From NCBI GenBank assembly GCA_017590115.1, contig JAGGNK010012003.1, positions 3,673,041-3,737,040 on the forward strand: a stretch of 64,000 bases of DNA, given 5' to 3'. The DNA is from Montifringilla adamsi. Taxonomy: Eukaryota > Chordata > Aves > Passeriformes > Passeridae. Below the pieces are notes generated by a model. It made no database searches and was not told the DNA's origin. It saw only the letters and a program-made list of their open reading frames with translations. The number at the start of each line of letters is the position of its first letter. Within the stretch, counting starts at the first letter, position 1. Made by a program: the position numbers and the translations under genes. Below, one piece after another: positions 49,631 through 59,643 of this stretch.

Positions 49631-50328
49631 GGATGCAGGACCTGCTCTCAAAGTTCTGCTTGCAGGACCTGCTCTCAAAATTTTGGGTGCAGGACATGCT
49701 TTCAAAGTTCTACGTTTTTTTTTTTTTTTTTTTTTTTTGGGTGCAGGACTTGTTTTCAAAGTCCTGGGTGCAGGACCTGCTCTCAGAGTCCTGAATACAG
49801 GACCTGCTCTCAGAGTCCTGAGTGCAGGACCTGTTCTCAAAGTCCTGAATACAGGACCTGCTCTCAGAGTCCTGGGTGCAGGACTTGTTTTCAAAGTCCT
49901 GGGTGCAGGACCTGCTCTCAGAGTCCTGGGTGCAGGACCTGCTCTCAGAGTCCTGGATGCAGGACCTGCTCTCAGAGTCCTGAATACAGGACCTGCTCTC
50001 AGAGTCCTGGGTGCAGGACCTGCTCTCAGAGTCCTGAATACAGGACCTGCTCTCAGAGTCCTGGGTGCAGGACCTGCTCTCAGAGTCCTGAATACAGGAC
50101 CTGCTCTCAGAGTCCTGGGTGCAGGACCTGCTCTCAGAGTCCTGAATACAGGACCTGCTCTCAGAGTCCTGGGTGCAGGACCTGCTCTCAGAGTCCTGGA
50201 TGCAAGACCTGCTCTCAAAGTCCTGAATACAGGACCTGCTCTCAGAGTCCTGGATGCAGGACCTGCTCTCAAAGTCCTGAATACAGGACCTGCTCTCAAA
50301 GTCCTGGGTGCAGGACCTGCTCTCAAAG
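49631..50328. repeat. 27-bp minisatellite of hairpin units, about 25 copies
   Basis: The unit has arms CAGGAC and GTCCTG, inner arms CTG and CAG, a CTCT loop and one bulged A. That is a 23-nt imperfect hairpin, followed by a 4-nt linker. The linker is mostly GGTG or AATA, sometimes AGTG or GATG. In the middle of the array (about 49980-50190) the two linkers alternate strictly, giving a 54-bp higher-order unit. Variants with CAAAG in place of CAGAG, and TTGTTTTC in place of CTGCTCTC, are spread through the array. Three diverged units precede a T24 interruption at 49715-49738. The array ends abruptly at AAAGCGGATCC. Confidence 0.97.
49715..49738. repeat. T24 homopolymer inside the minisatellite
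   Basis: Twenty-four T, preceded by TACG, replace the junction between two 27-bp units (AAAGTTC before, GGGTGCAGG after). The repeat register resumes immediately on the far side. Confidence 0.95.
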
Positions 50329-51769
50329 CGGATCCCAGCTCAGTGGAAGCCAGCAGCACGCTCCCATTGCTCCGGGATATCTCTGGAAGAAGCTGGGTCA
50401 GTGCTGCATTTCCCTCTTTCACAGTGCCTAAACATTTGCAATTCCATTCCCAGAGTGCAGTAAATGTTCTATAAGTGCACTCATACATGTGCAGTGCAAT
50501 GTGGGTGCACTCACAGAACATGTTTTGACTGCAGTTCTCTTTCTGTTGGCATTTGTCTGTACCATCTGATGAGTATTTGCTCTACAAAGGCACCTAAAAG
50601 AGCAATTATATTTTCCAGAAAGTCTTAGAAGTTCTCTTTATGGGCAGGTATTTGTTGTGCTGGGGATTGAACTCTTCCAAAGAAAGCAAAGTTTCAGCTT
50701 TCTTGATAAAGAAAAGCAACGCACCTTGTTCATGTTTTTCCTGATATTTTTGTGATTCTTATCATGCTTAGTGTTCTTCTTAGGTGTAGAGTTCCCAAAG
50801 CTGCATGATTAGAGAATCTTAGCTTGTATGAAACTCAAAACAGGAATTTTTGAGCTTTCATTATTGTAGAGAAAAGCTTGGGAAAAAATGCACGTGAAAA
50901 ACAAATACCAGAATGGAAAGAAGGAACCCAAAGTCATGAGCAAAACTGATACAATATTGTGGTATAGAGACTAATTTAGTACAAGGTTCTCAATGAAAAC
51001 TGCTGCTTATTCAGCAAAATAAAAATGTTTTTACTTTTATTGCCTTAAGTATACTTAATCCAACATCAAAATGGTTTTGCTTATAAGATTTTTTTCAATG
51101 TCACAAATATTACACCCTACATGAAAACATACATTTTCATTAGGAGTGAATTTAATACAAAATTAAATACTAGCCTTATTCAGAGGTACTTGTATATCCA
51201 TGTGGGTGTGTGGGTGTCAATTTGTGTCCATGTCTTTTTATTTTGAGTTAATACTGGTATTTTCATGCCTGATTCATGATTTTTGAATGCTTGAGCTTGG
51301 CAGCACTGAACATCTGCCTTAATTGTGGGTACTAAGCTTCTTTGAAATTCTCACCTAAATTTAAAATTTCAGCCATAAAAAAATAATCCTGGACCAGACA
51401 AGCCACTTGCCAAATGCTGGGCTATAAATTACAGCCATTTCTCTTTATTACAGAGTTGTACAGTAAATAAAATAAACCCCAAACACCTAAAGCCACAAAT
51501 CTAATTACACCAAAAGTGCTCCTTGTCCAAAGCCGAGCTCTGAGCTCAGCCTAGCCCCAGATGGGCCTAATGGTTTAGCTGCAAACTAAACCTCTGGAAA
51601 AGCAGAAGCTGAAATAGTAACACAACAGTAATGCTGTATTAGCCCTCCAGGGAAGTATCTAAATAAGCAGTAAAAGTAATGAAATAGCATTTATAGCTTT
51701 TGTGTCATAAATGCATTATTTGTAAATAAAAGCAAAGCAGGTTCGCTGTGGTAAACTGGCACAGCTTTG
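50329..51769. other. single-copy spacer between two related minisatellites
   Basis: About 1.4 kb of ordinary, largely AT-rich DNA with no gene or recognisable repeat. It is bounded on the left by the end of the 27-bp array and on the right by a remnant of the same unit. I see no terminal inverted repeats or target-site duplication that would make it an inserted element. Confidence 0.5.
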
Positions 51770-51806
51770 CTCCGCTCTCAGAGTCCTCTCAAAGTCCTGA
51801 ATACAT
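51770..51806. repeat. remnant of the 27-bp minisatellite unit
   Basis: CTCCGCTCTCAGAGTCCTCTC followed by AAAGTCCTGAATACAT reproduces about one and a half units of the array at 49.6-50.3 kb, including the AATA linker type. It fuses directly into the 12-bp array. Confidence 0.85.
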
Positions 51807-52223
51807 TCCCAGTTCTGCTCCCAGCTCTGTTCCCAGCTCTGTTCCCAGCTCTGTTCGCAGCTCTGCTCCCAGTTCTTTTCCCTGCTCTGTTCCCAGCCCT
51901 GTTCCCTGCTCTGTTCCCAGCTCTGTTCCCAGTTCTTTTCCCAGCTCTATTCCCAGTTCTGCTCCCAGCTCTGTTCACAGCTCTGCTCCCAGTTCTTTTC
52001 CCAGTTCTGCTCCCAGCTCTGCTCCCAGTTCTGCTCCCAGCTCTGTTCACAGCTCTGCTCCCAGTTCTTTTCCCAGTTCTGCTCCCAGCTCTGCTCCCAG
52101 TTCTGTTCCCAGCTCTGCTCCCAGCTCTGTTCCCTGCTCTGTTCCCAGCTCTATTCCCAGTTCTGCTCCCAGCTCTGTTCCCAGCAGTTCCCAGCTCTGT
52201 TCCCAGCTCTGTTCCCATCTCTG
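51807..52223. repeat. 12-bp minisatellite, about 34 copies
   Basis: The unit is CCCAGCTCTGTT with variants CTGCTC, AGTTCT and TTTTCC. Twelve is a multiple of three and the unit lacks stops, so frames of 170, 157 and 146 codons run through it on both strands (for example a P-S-S-V/A repeat on plus). These are not treated as genes. On the minus strand GGG occurs every 12 nt, which could support only weak, long-loop G-quadruplexes. Higher-order blocks of about 60-70 bp with recurring TTTTCC variants are visible. Confidence 0.97.
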
Positions 52224-52309
52224 CAGGGCAGCCCCTGTGATCAATCCAAGCTGGGAATGAAGGGATCAGGAGCAGCCCTGAGTGCTGGGCTCACCCCCCA
52301 GCATGGGCA

Positions 52310-52565
52310 GCAGGTGAGGGGGGATCCTGCCCCTCTCCTGTGCTCTGGCTCCCACCTGGAGCACCACAGCCAGCTCTGGGCTCCCAGCACAGGGAAGGAC
52401 CTGCTGGAGGAGGCCAGCCACAAAAATGCTCTGAGGGCTGAAAAACTTCACCTATGAGGAAAGGCTGATGGAGGTGGGGTTTTTCAACCTGGTGAAGACT
52501 CCAAGGAGACCTAATTGTGGCCTTTTGGTCCTTAAAGGGGACTTACAAGAATGTTGGGGTAAAAC
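52310..52565 (+). mobile_element. CR1 LINE fragment, internal 3' region
   Basis: GGGGGGATCCTGCCCCTCTCC, then GCTCCCACCTGGAGCAC, CAGCTCTGGGCTCCCAGCAC, GGAAGGACCTGCTGGAGGAG and CTATGAGGAAAGGCTGATGG follow a CR1 consensus in order. The match ends near 52560 before the 3' terminus. The copy lacks the 3' tail and any long frame. It lies directly after the 12-bp minisatellite and contains a stretch resembling its unit. Confidence 0.85.
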
Positions 52566-53457
52566 CCTTTAGCAGGTCCTGTTGTGACCATGTAACACAA
52601 GGAGTGCTTTGTCTTCAGCACTGCTTGAGGGCAGGGAGAAGGGATTTTACTTTCCTAGCACAGGAGGATAGAGCTGTGTGCATTTGCATGCGCTTTGCAT
52701 TTTCCTGGTAAATGTCCCTGTGCTTTGAAAAGTTTAGTCCAGGAAGATACCTAAGAAAAATCAATTTTTATGGAATTTGTACTCAGCATGTGAATCCTGT
52801 TCCAGGAGGCCTTTTAGAGATGGTCATCTCCATGCATTTGCTTGTTTTGGTTCATAACATGAGGCAGGAGTTGTGTCTTGTTTACTGACTATACCTGGCA
52901 TAGCCACAGGCTAAATTTGCAAGAGAGAAAAAAAAAAAGGTGGAGGCATTAATTGCTCATTACAAAGAGCAAAAAATTGTAACTCATCATGGCACAGCGC
53001 TGCTGCTAATGCATTCGAAACCTGCCGCCACCCCCCCCAAACCATATGGGGGTTTAAAATGTAAATACAATTTGTAATTGAGAGCAGCATTTTATTACTT
53101 GCTTTTAAGAGGCACAGGACGCCTGTAACCCTCAATATGAAATTTCCGCTGGCTAGAAATAAATTCAGCTCCATGTTTTGTTTTTATTCCCGCCTGGGAA
53201 AGGTAAGGGCCGGTCTGCAAGTGCTCAGGCTCTCACTCAACACCCAGGGAGAAGTGGCTGGGAGCTGTGGTTTCCAGTCACACGCTGCCTTCCTCACAAG
53301 CAACCGCGCTGCAGAATAAATCCTCCGAGATGCTGAGAGCTGCTGAGCTACCACGGCCTGGGCTGGAGGCAGTGGAGCTGCAGGCACGCAGCCCTTGCCT
53401 GGATTTGCTCCTTTCCAGGACTGTGCTGCCCTGCAGGGAGATCATTCTTCCCCTGTG
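52566..53457. other. non-coding stretch; conserved-element-like part 52970-53200
   Basis: The section 52970-53200 is a complex AT-rich block with a few CpGs. It ends at a good splice-donor-like sequence (GGGAAAGGTAAGGGC, near 53198). No open exon that I recognise precedes it. A C8 run lies near 53031-53038. Confidence 0.35.
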
Positions 53458-53967
53458 CTCAGAACCTCGAGTGCCGTGCCCAGCTCTGGCCCCTCAGTTT
53501 GGGAAGGACCTTGGGACGCTCGAGCGCGTCCAGAGGAGGCAACGAGGCTGGAGAGGGGCTGGGAACACAAACCCTGTGAGGAACCACTGAGGGAGCTGGG
53601 GGTGCTCAGCCTGGAGAAAAGGAGACTCAGAGGTGACCTTATCACTCTCTACAGCTCCTGAAAGGTGGCTGTGCTCAGCTGGGGCTGGGCTCTTTCTCCA
53701 GCAGCACTGACAGAACCAGAGGACACAGACTCAGGGCTGTGTCAAGGGAAATACAGGTTGGATATTAGGAACAAGTTTTTCACAGAAAGAGTGATAAAAT
53801 ACTGGAGTGGCTGCCCAGGGAGGTGGTGGAATCACCTTCCCTGGGTGTGTTTAACAAAGCCTGGATGTGGCACTGGGTGCCAGGGTTTAGTTGAGGTGTT
53901 GGGATTGGGTTGGACTTCATGATCTTGAAGGTCTCTTCCAACCCAGTCATTCTGTGAATTCTGTGAA
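53458..53967 (+). mobile_element. CR1 LINE, 3' end with intact terminus
   Basis: The copy follows CR1 from the ACCTCGAGTGCCGTGCCCAG region through GGAGAAAAGGAGACTCAGAGG, ACAGGTTGGATATTAGGAAC, GGCTGCCCAGGGAGGTGGTG and GATCTTGAAGGTCTCTTCC to the terminal ATTCTGTGA repeated twice at about 53949-53966. It is 5'-truncated, as is usual, and about 510 bp long. CR1 copies end in this short repeat and not in poly(A). It is the best preserved transposon in the window. No functional reverse transcriptase is encoded. Confidence 0.96.
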
Positions 53968-56900
53968 AGGCAGCTTTCACTGCTGGCTGCAGTTATCTCT
54001 CTATCAGCCTTGCAACAGCACCCCAGAAATGAGGTTGTGGGCTTGGGGTCTGTTGTATTGACTGCTGCACAACTGTGGAACAAGGAACAAGCTCTTGGCA
54101 CAGGGAGAGGCAGATGTGAGGGCAAGGCAAGTGACCAGAAAAATACACAGAAAAAGGATGTGGGGCATTTTTCTTCTTCTGTAATATGGGAGATGTCATA
54201 AAGATATATGATTTATAGTTAGATCCTTTAGGGAACATAACACTCAGGCTGTATTTGACTTAAATTAACCGTAGCAGGATTCCACTTCAAACTTTCAGGA
54301 TTTTAGCAGGTTTGGGAATGCAAAGTTCTTACATGGAGATGAAGGGTTTAGAATGGCACCACTAAAGATGTTACTCTTGGGTACCTCTGTCAGCCTGAAA
54401 ATAATCCCCTCACACTTCCTGTCCTCTTTTCTGTCAGCTCTAGCTCTGGGAAGCAGCATGAAAAGAGATCCTCATAAAGAGCACCATAATCCTGCCCTGC
54501 AGCTCCTGCAGGACACTGGCAGGGAAAGGAGAAAAGGAATTATTCATATTTTGGCTGGAAGGACTGGTGACCTCCACCTGTGCAGAAGTCAGGAATGTCC
54601 AGAAAATTAAAGCACACTGAGGGTACAAGGATTTAAACAAAGATGGGGAAAAACCTCTGGATTTTCAGGTAGACCATTGCACCAGCTCACGTGCTGGTTG
54701 CTCACTTGTAAAAAGGACAGTTCAGGGCAAAGTGGACATTTCCACAAGAACTGTAGGGGAAGGTTTAGGAAACTGTCCAAGCATGGGTGTTCCTGGGCAG
54801 AAGAATTCACATCTCTGATGGAATTATTAGGGCCTATTTTTCAAGAAGGTGAATCATGCCCCACAGTTCTAGGAAAAATACAGAAAATAATCAAAATAAA
54901 ACTGAAAGTGAAATATGTACTGCTGTGAGTGGACTAGGGTGCAATATTGCAAGTTTTGAGACCTTGTGAGGTTCCTCATGCCTTCCAGGGTTTAACTCTC
55001 ATATATTCTTCTCTGAGAAATCAAGAAAGTATTAATTATAAGAGTAAAAGGAAGGCAGCCATGGCAGTGCCTGCCACTTCAGTGAATACAAACTCATTCT
55101 GCTACTTCAAGACTTCTCGGCTGAATTAATGTGTAGGACATAATAACAGCCATGCTGAGAGTGAAATATTCCCTCTCTCATTAGAAACCACTTCTATTCT
55201 TGTTGAGCTGTATCCTCCCACCTTCATCTGCTCTGGGTTCTATCCAACATTATTTACAATAATTGTATCCACCTTCGCTGTTGGATTTCTCAAAGGAATT
55301 GTGGCTAAGAGGGATAAAAGACGTCTACACACTCAGTGGCTTTTTCCTCAAACAAATCAGGAAGTCAAGCATGGTTTACAACGAGAAAGAGCTACTTGAA
55401 GAGCTCTGGGGTGTATTTTTTTTAACCACTTAACGTTGCAGGACACCTCGACATCCTATCTTATACACGGGGAACTAAAATTGTACATTCTGTCAAGTAG
55501 ATAAGTGAGTTGATTAAAAAATCCCTGAGTATCCAAGAGCTCCTACTGAAATCTCAGGATACATAGCACATTCCTTGACCTAAAGACTGGAGTGAGGTAA
55601 TGTAGGAGTAATGTACCCAGAGTTTGTCCTTTCTTCTTCTTTCCATGATCTGTCAGCTTGCTGGTAAGAAACAGGCAAACTGTCCAGGACAAGTGTGGAG
55701 TGATGACTGGATTTGCTAAAGGCAGTTCTTTGCACCTCTATTAGCCTTGAATATTTGCCTGTTTCCTTACATAAAAAATAAAATTCTAAAAGCAGGATGA
55801 CATGCAACTGATGCCTCCTTGCACAGAAATTCTTTGCATGTCACACTGACAAACACCAAAATGCAAATGACCTCTCTGCCATCACTAACCGACATTTATC
55901 CACGTGGGTTCCTCCACAAGTGCGCAGCTACAGTGGCTGAATGAGTGAAGAGGGGTTGGTCACATATAAACACCTGAAACAAGAGATAAAAACAGGGTTT
56001 AAACAGACTGTACATTTACCTGCCTCACTGAAGTGGGCACTCAGCAGGCAAATGAGTATCTGGATTAATGAGGTTAATGAAAATTGGATTTCATTCTGCC
56101 TGGCATATTTAAGAACCTTAGGTTAGGAGTTCACAGCAGACTTGCCTGGGGGACTTTGTTTGCTTCTGTGCTCTCAATAACTGATACATACATGTGATCA
56201 GTGAGTTCTGAAGGGCATCCTTATGTCTGAAAGCGAACACAGAGAATTTCCTGGGTTGTTTTGCATTTTTCCTTTCAATACAGAATGAGTTCACTGCCTG
56301 TCATTGATGAGGGAGAATTACTCACCATAAGAAAAGTTAATTCTGTCTTCTGAGGAGCTTGTTAAGTTTTTGGCTCCCTGTGGGAAGTTCTGGTGGCCCT
56401 GTTCTGGTGTCATTACCATCCCCTGTATTCCAGCTGCTGGTGGAAGTTAGGCTGGGAGCCACAGTTATTCATGGTAAGCATCTTCCAGTTTAGATTCCAA
56501 ATATTTTTCCTCTCCCAAAGGAGATTTTCCTCAGTGCATCGCTCTGTACTTGTGCAGTGAGGAGCTGCAGGATGTCCACCGCCAGCTGTGCTGAGCAGTG
56601 CCATGGAAGTGCCTTTCCCAGATGATTCTGAGGACAGAGTGTGTGCCCAGTGTCCCCCTTTGCAGGGACCTGGCTCCAGCTCACCCTGGGCGCTGGTGGA
56701 AGAGAGGAGCCAACAGCCCTTCTCTCCTGCACTTGCTTTCCTCAGCAAGGAGCAGCTTCCACCCCTGCTGAGGGGACAGCAGATGGTTTGTGGAGCAGTG
56801 TCACCACAACCTGCAGCCCCCCAGTGAAGGATGTACCTGGACTTGTTTGCTGCTCCTCCTTCCAGAAGAGATTTTGGCTTCTAGAAGCCTTGGTCTTCTA

Positions 56901-57914
56901 CTAAGGTACAATGTGTGTCAAGTTTGTTTCTTATAAAAGTTCAACCCTCTGTGCACCCAGATCATTTCAGTTTTGTCTGTTCTCATGTTCTGGGCTTTAG
57001 GCTTTGGGATTTAGGGAGTCTCTGTATGGCCAGGATGTTGGATTCATGGCTCAGATTGCTTTTCAACCAAAAAGCTCAAGTTAAAGGTATTTTCTTCACA
57101 GACAAGGGAGGAAGACTATCTCCTCAAGGAGTAATTCAGCCCACCTGAGAGGCAATTACTACAATTTATTGTTATTTTTCAAATATTGTGTCCTCTAAAA
57201 CATGACGTTTGGGGTGTGGAGTCTTGCTTTTGGGATACTTGTATGGACTAAATGGGAACATGCCGATGTGTCTGAGTGTGACATTTGCATTTCCTCCTGT
57301 TTGAGTGACTGTAGTGCGTATTTTCAAACTACCAGGGGATTTTGTGTTGCATTTCTGAGCACATTGGGGTTGGCTCGCATGCATACATAACTAATGTCTG
57401 TGTTTTGAAGTGGCAGGAATATAAAATGGGTTAGCAGGAGGACTGAGTGGAGCAGCAGGTCGAGACATGTCACAACAGGGTAATCCATCCCACAGAACGA
57501 GGATAGCTTGGGGGGCCCTAAGTTAAAAGAGCCTGATTAGTCTCAGCTCAGAGTAAGGATTAGCACAGACTGGCAAAGGCAGGAGCAAAGACACTCAGGC
57601 ACAGCTCAGGGGGCTGGATCTGTGGGTTCCACCCACAGCCACCAAAGCACTCAGGCAGCAAGTCCCCAGTGAGGCAGTGTGAGGGTTGAAGGTGCTGAAG
57701 CAGCATTGTGAAAGTGTCTGTCTGTTCTATGAAGAATTTTACAGGAGGTTCTCAGCTCTTCTCAGAGCTGGGCACTGTCAGGGTCCCACCTGGAGGTCCT
57801 TTACTGGCAGGATGTGCTGTCACCCCCTGTGACAACAGCCTGCACTGCCAGGCCAATCCTCCCTCCTGCACATTGCCCCTGCAGCTCCTGCTCTGCAGTG
57901 GAACCACAGCTTCC
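53968..57914. other. non-coding stretch; AT-rich part 57165-57400 conserved-element-like
   Basis: Nearly four kilobases without a gene or recognisable repeat. The section 57165-57400 is complex with scattered CpGs and AT-rich words and might be a conserved element. Comparison with another genome is needed to tell. Confidence 0.4.
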
Positions 57915-57981
57915 AGCACTATGGACAAGCTGATCTTCAAAGCTCCTTTCCAACCCAAACCATCCCATGACTCTGTGAATG
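57915..57981 (+). mobile_element. CR1 LINE, short 3' end
   Basis: GATCTTCAAAGCTCCTTTCC followed by AACCCAAACCATCCCATGAC and TCTGTGA is the CR1 3' terminus on the plus strand. The upstream extent is unclear, and sequence before 57915 matches only loosely. Confidence 0.82.
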
Positions 57982-59438
57982 CTGCCAAGGGTCCAGATTC
58001 TGTCCTCAGTCTCAGGATGGTCAGTCCCAAATAATCCCACTTTTTCTAAGAGGTGACAATGGGTTTATGCTGCTGTTTGTGAGGTCAGAATATGGCACCT
58101 TTCTTACATGCTGTGCTCCTTTGCATTATTTTAAGCCAGGTTTAGGCATGGGTTGTTTCATTAGCACAAACAGGGGAGGTTGTTACTATGCCATATGATG
58201 ATTCCCCCATAACAATTTTTTAGAAAAGTGCCAAAGGATGGAATTAGGAGCTTGTGACGTTTACAAAAAGTTTTTAAATGCCTTTGTGGCTCCTGGATTT
58301 ACAGCTACTTGTGCTGGAGGGATATTACCATGTTCTACATGCAACATCTGCAGAGCAATGCCAACCTACTATATCCATAATATCTAAAGTGACTATTTCA
58401 GCTGGCATTTTCCACTGCATTTAAATTCTTGAATTGTCCTTCATTTGGCAGTCCTTTTTCTAGGATGCTTTTATGGATGGTGTAGCCTAAAATCTGTGCT
58501 GTACTCTGAGGTGGTACTGCTGCCTGTGCCCTATTCCACTCTGTGTGTGTGTGTCTGCAGTGGAGCATCACTGGCTCCAAATCTCCATGTGATGTCACCC
58601 AGCCAACTCTGAGACTCATCTGCAATTAAACCACAAACACCTGCCATGAATTCAGTCACTGGGTCAATATTTAGATGCTATTTTCTGTAAACAAAATTGG
58701 ATTTAGCTGAATTTTTTTCAAAGGAGGTAGAACCTTACATTATAAAATTTCAGGTGAAGAGTTCCAATTGCTCACCCCAACATTTTAGAAAGCTCCATAC
58801 CATATTGTAAACATTTGAAAAAATTATGCATGTGTGCTGGTACAGACAGAAATTAAAATGCAGGGGATTAACTTAGAAAATAAGATCTCGTCCTAACAGA
58901 AAATGGCATAGTAGGCCCTATCAAAAGCTAAATAAGACAGAAATATTCAGGTAGAATTTCTTATGGGGAGAACCATTTGTCAAGTCTTGTTCCTTCATTC
59001 TTTGAAAGTTCTAAGTGAATGTAATTCCTTTCTATGGGGATACCTGGCCAGAATGTTGGCAGATATCTAAACCTCACCTGGTTTCCAGAGCTCTTTAGCT
59101 TTCCTTTAACCTCCCTCCACTCCTGACTTCTGCTTTGCTAAACCTGAACTTCTCAGCAGGGTTTCTGGCCAGGAAGAATAGGCTTTGTCAGCAGAAACTA
59201 ATGACATTCTCATCAGATCCTATCTTGCAGCAATAGTGTAGTGATCTGTCCCACTGCTTCCAAGGCTCCCCAAATAATCCGTGCAGAGATGGAATGGCCA
59301 GCAGCACGAGCAGGGAGTGCAGGGTGTGCTGGAGTGTGGCATGTGAGGCTCAGTCCACTGACCACCCTGAGTCACTCAGAGTCACTGGGGGCTGAATTCT
59401 GTCACTGAGGAAGCCATGGCTTCAGTTGGCCTGGCCAA
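57982..59438. other. non-coding stretch, nothing recognised
   Basis: AT-rich single-copy DNA with a short TG run near 58543-58552. No gene or repeat family is recognised. Confidence 0.5.
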
Positions 59439-59540
59439 CCACCATCAGCATAAGATAATATTAATAATAACCACAACAGCAATGCTTAAAAATAGGTCTA
59501 GCTCAACCAGAAGGCATGGGCTTGAAACTGATATATAAAG
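59439..59540. repeat. 102-bp direct duplication, copy 1
   Basis: It begins CCACCATCAGCATAAGATAA and ends ACTGATATATAAAG, followed directly by a second copy with about three differences. The unit contains a TAATATTAATAATAA stretch. Confidence 0.96.
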
Positions 59541-59643
59541 CCACCATCAGCATAAGATAATATTAATAATAACCACAACAGCAATGCTTAAAAATAGGTT
59601 CTAGGTCAACCAGAAGGTATGGGCTTGAAACTGATATATAAAA
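59541..59643. repeat. 102-bp direct duplication, copy 2
   Basis: It is near-identical to the preceding copy, with one inserted T and two substitutions in and just after the AGGTCTAGCTC region. High identity implies a recent duplication, probably polymorphic in copy number. Confidence 0.96.

Larger units (their letters stand above)
49550..50521 (-). other. 323-codon open frame through the minisatellite, probably not a gene
   Basis: This is the longest frame in the window. It exists because 27 is a multiple of three and the unit lacks stops in this frame, so the translation is a 9-residue repeat (RTLRAGPAP with variants). Plus-strand frames of 296 and 268 codons cross the same DNA. There is no recognisable domain, no signal peptide that I can defend, and no exon context. 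Frames open in at least three phases on both strands argue against selection for a protein. Translation of such a repeat cannot be excluded from sequence. Confidence 0.15.

Noticed and set aside
49631..50328. CRISPR-like array
   Set aside because: The repeats are regular and palindromic, but the spacers are only 4 nt, drawn from a few variants. The surroundings are vertebrate DNA with CR1 and no cas-like genes. It is a minisatellite.
49584..50474. Repeat-protein gene (296-codon plus frame)
   Set aside because: Other phases and the opposite strand are equally open, the unit length is a multiple of three, and no domain or exon context is visible.
50329..51769. Inserted transposon between the two minisatellites
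   Set aside because: I could find no terminal repeats, target-site duplication or transposase-like frame. It is left as unexplained spacer.
51748..52260. Ser/Pro-rich protein gene (170 codons)
   Set aside because: It is produced entirely by the 12-bp tandem repeat. Two other frames, one on each strand, are also open.
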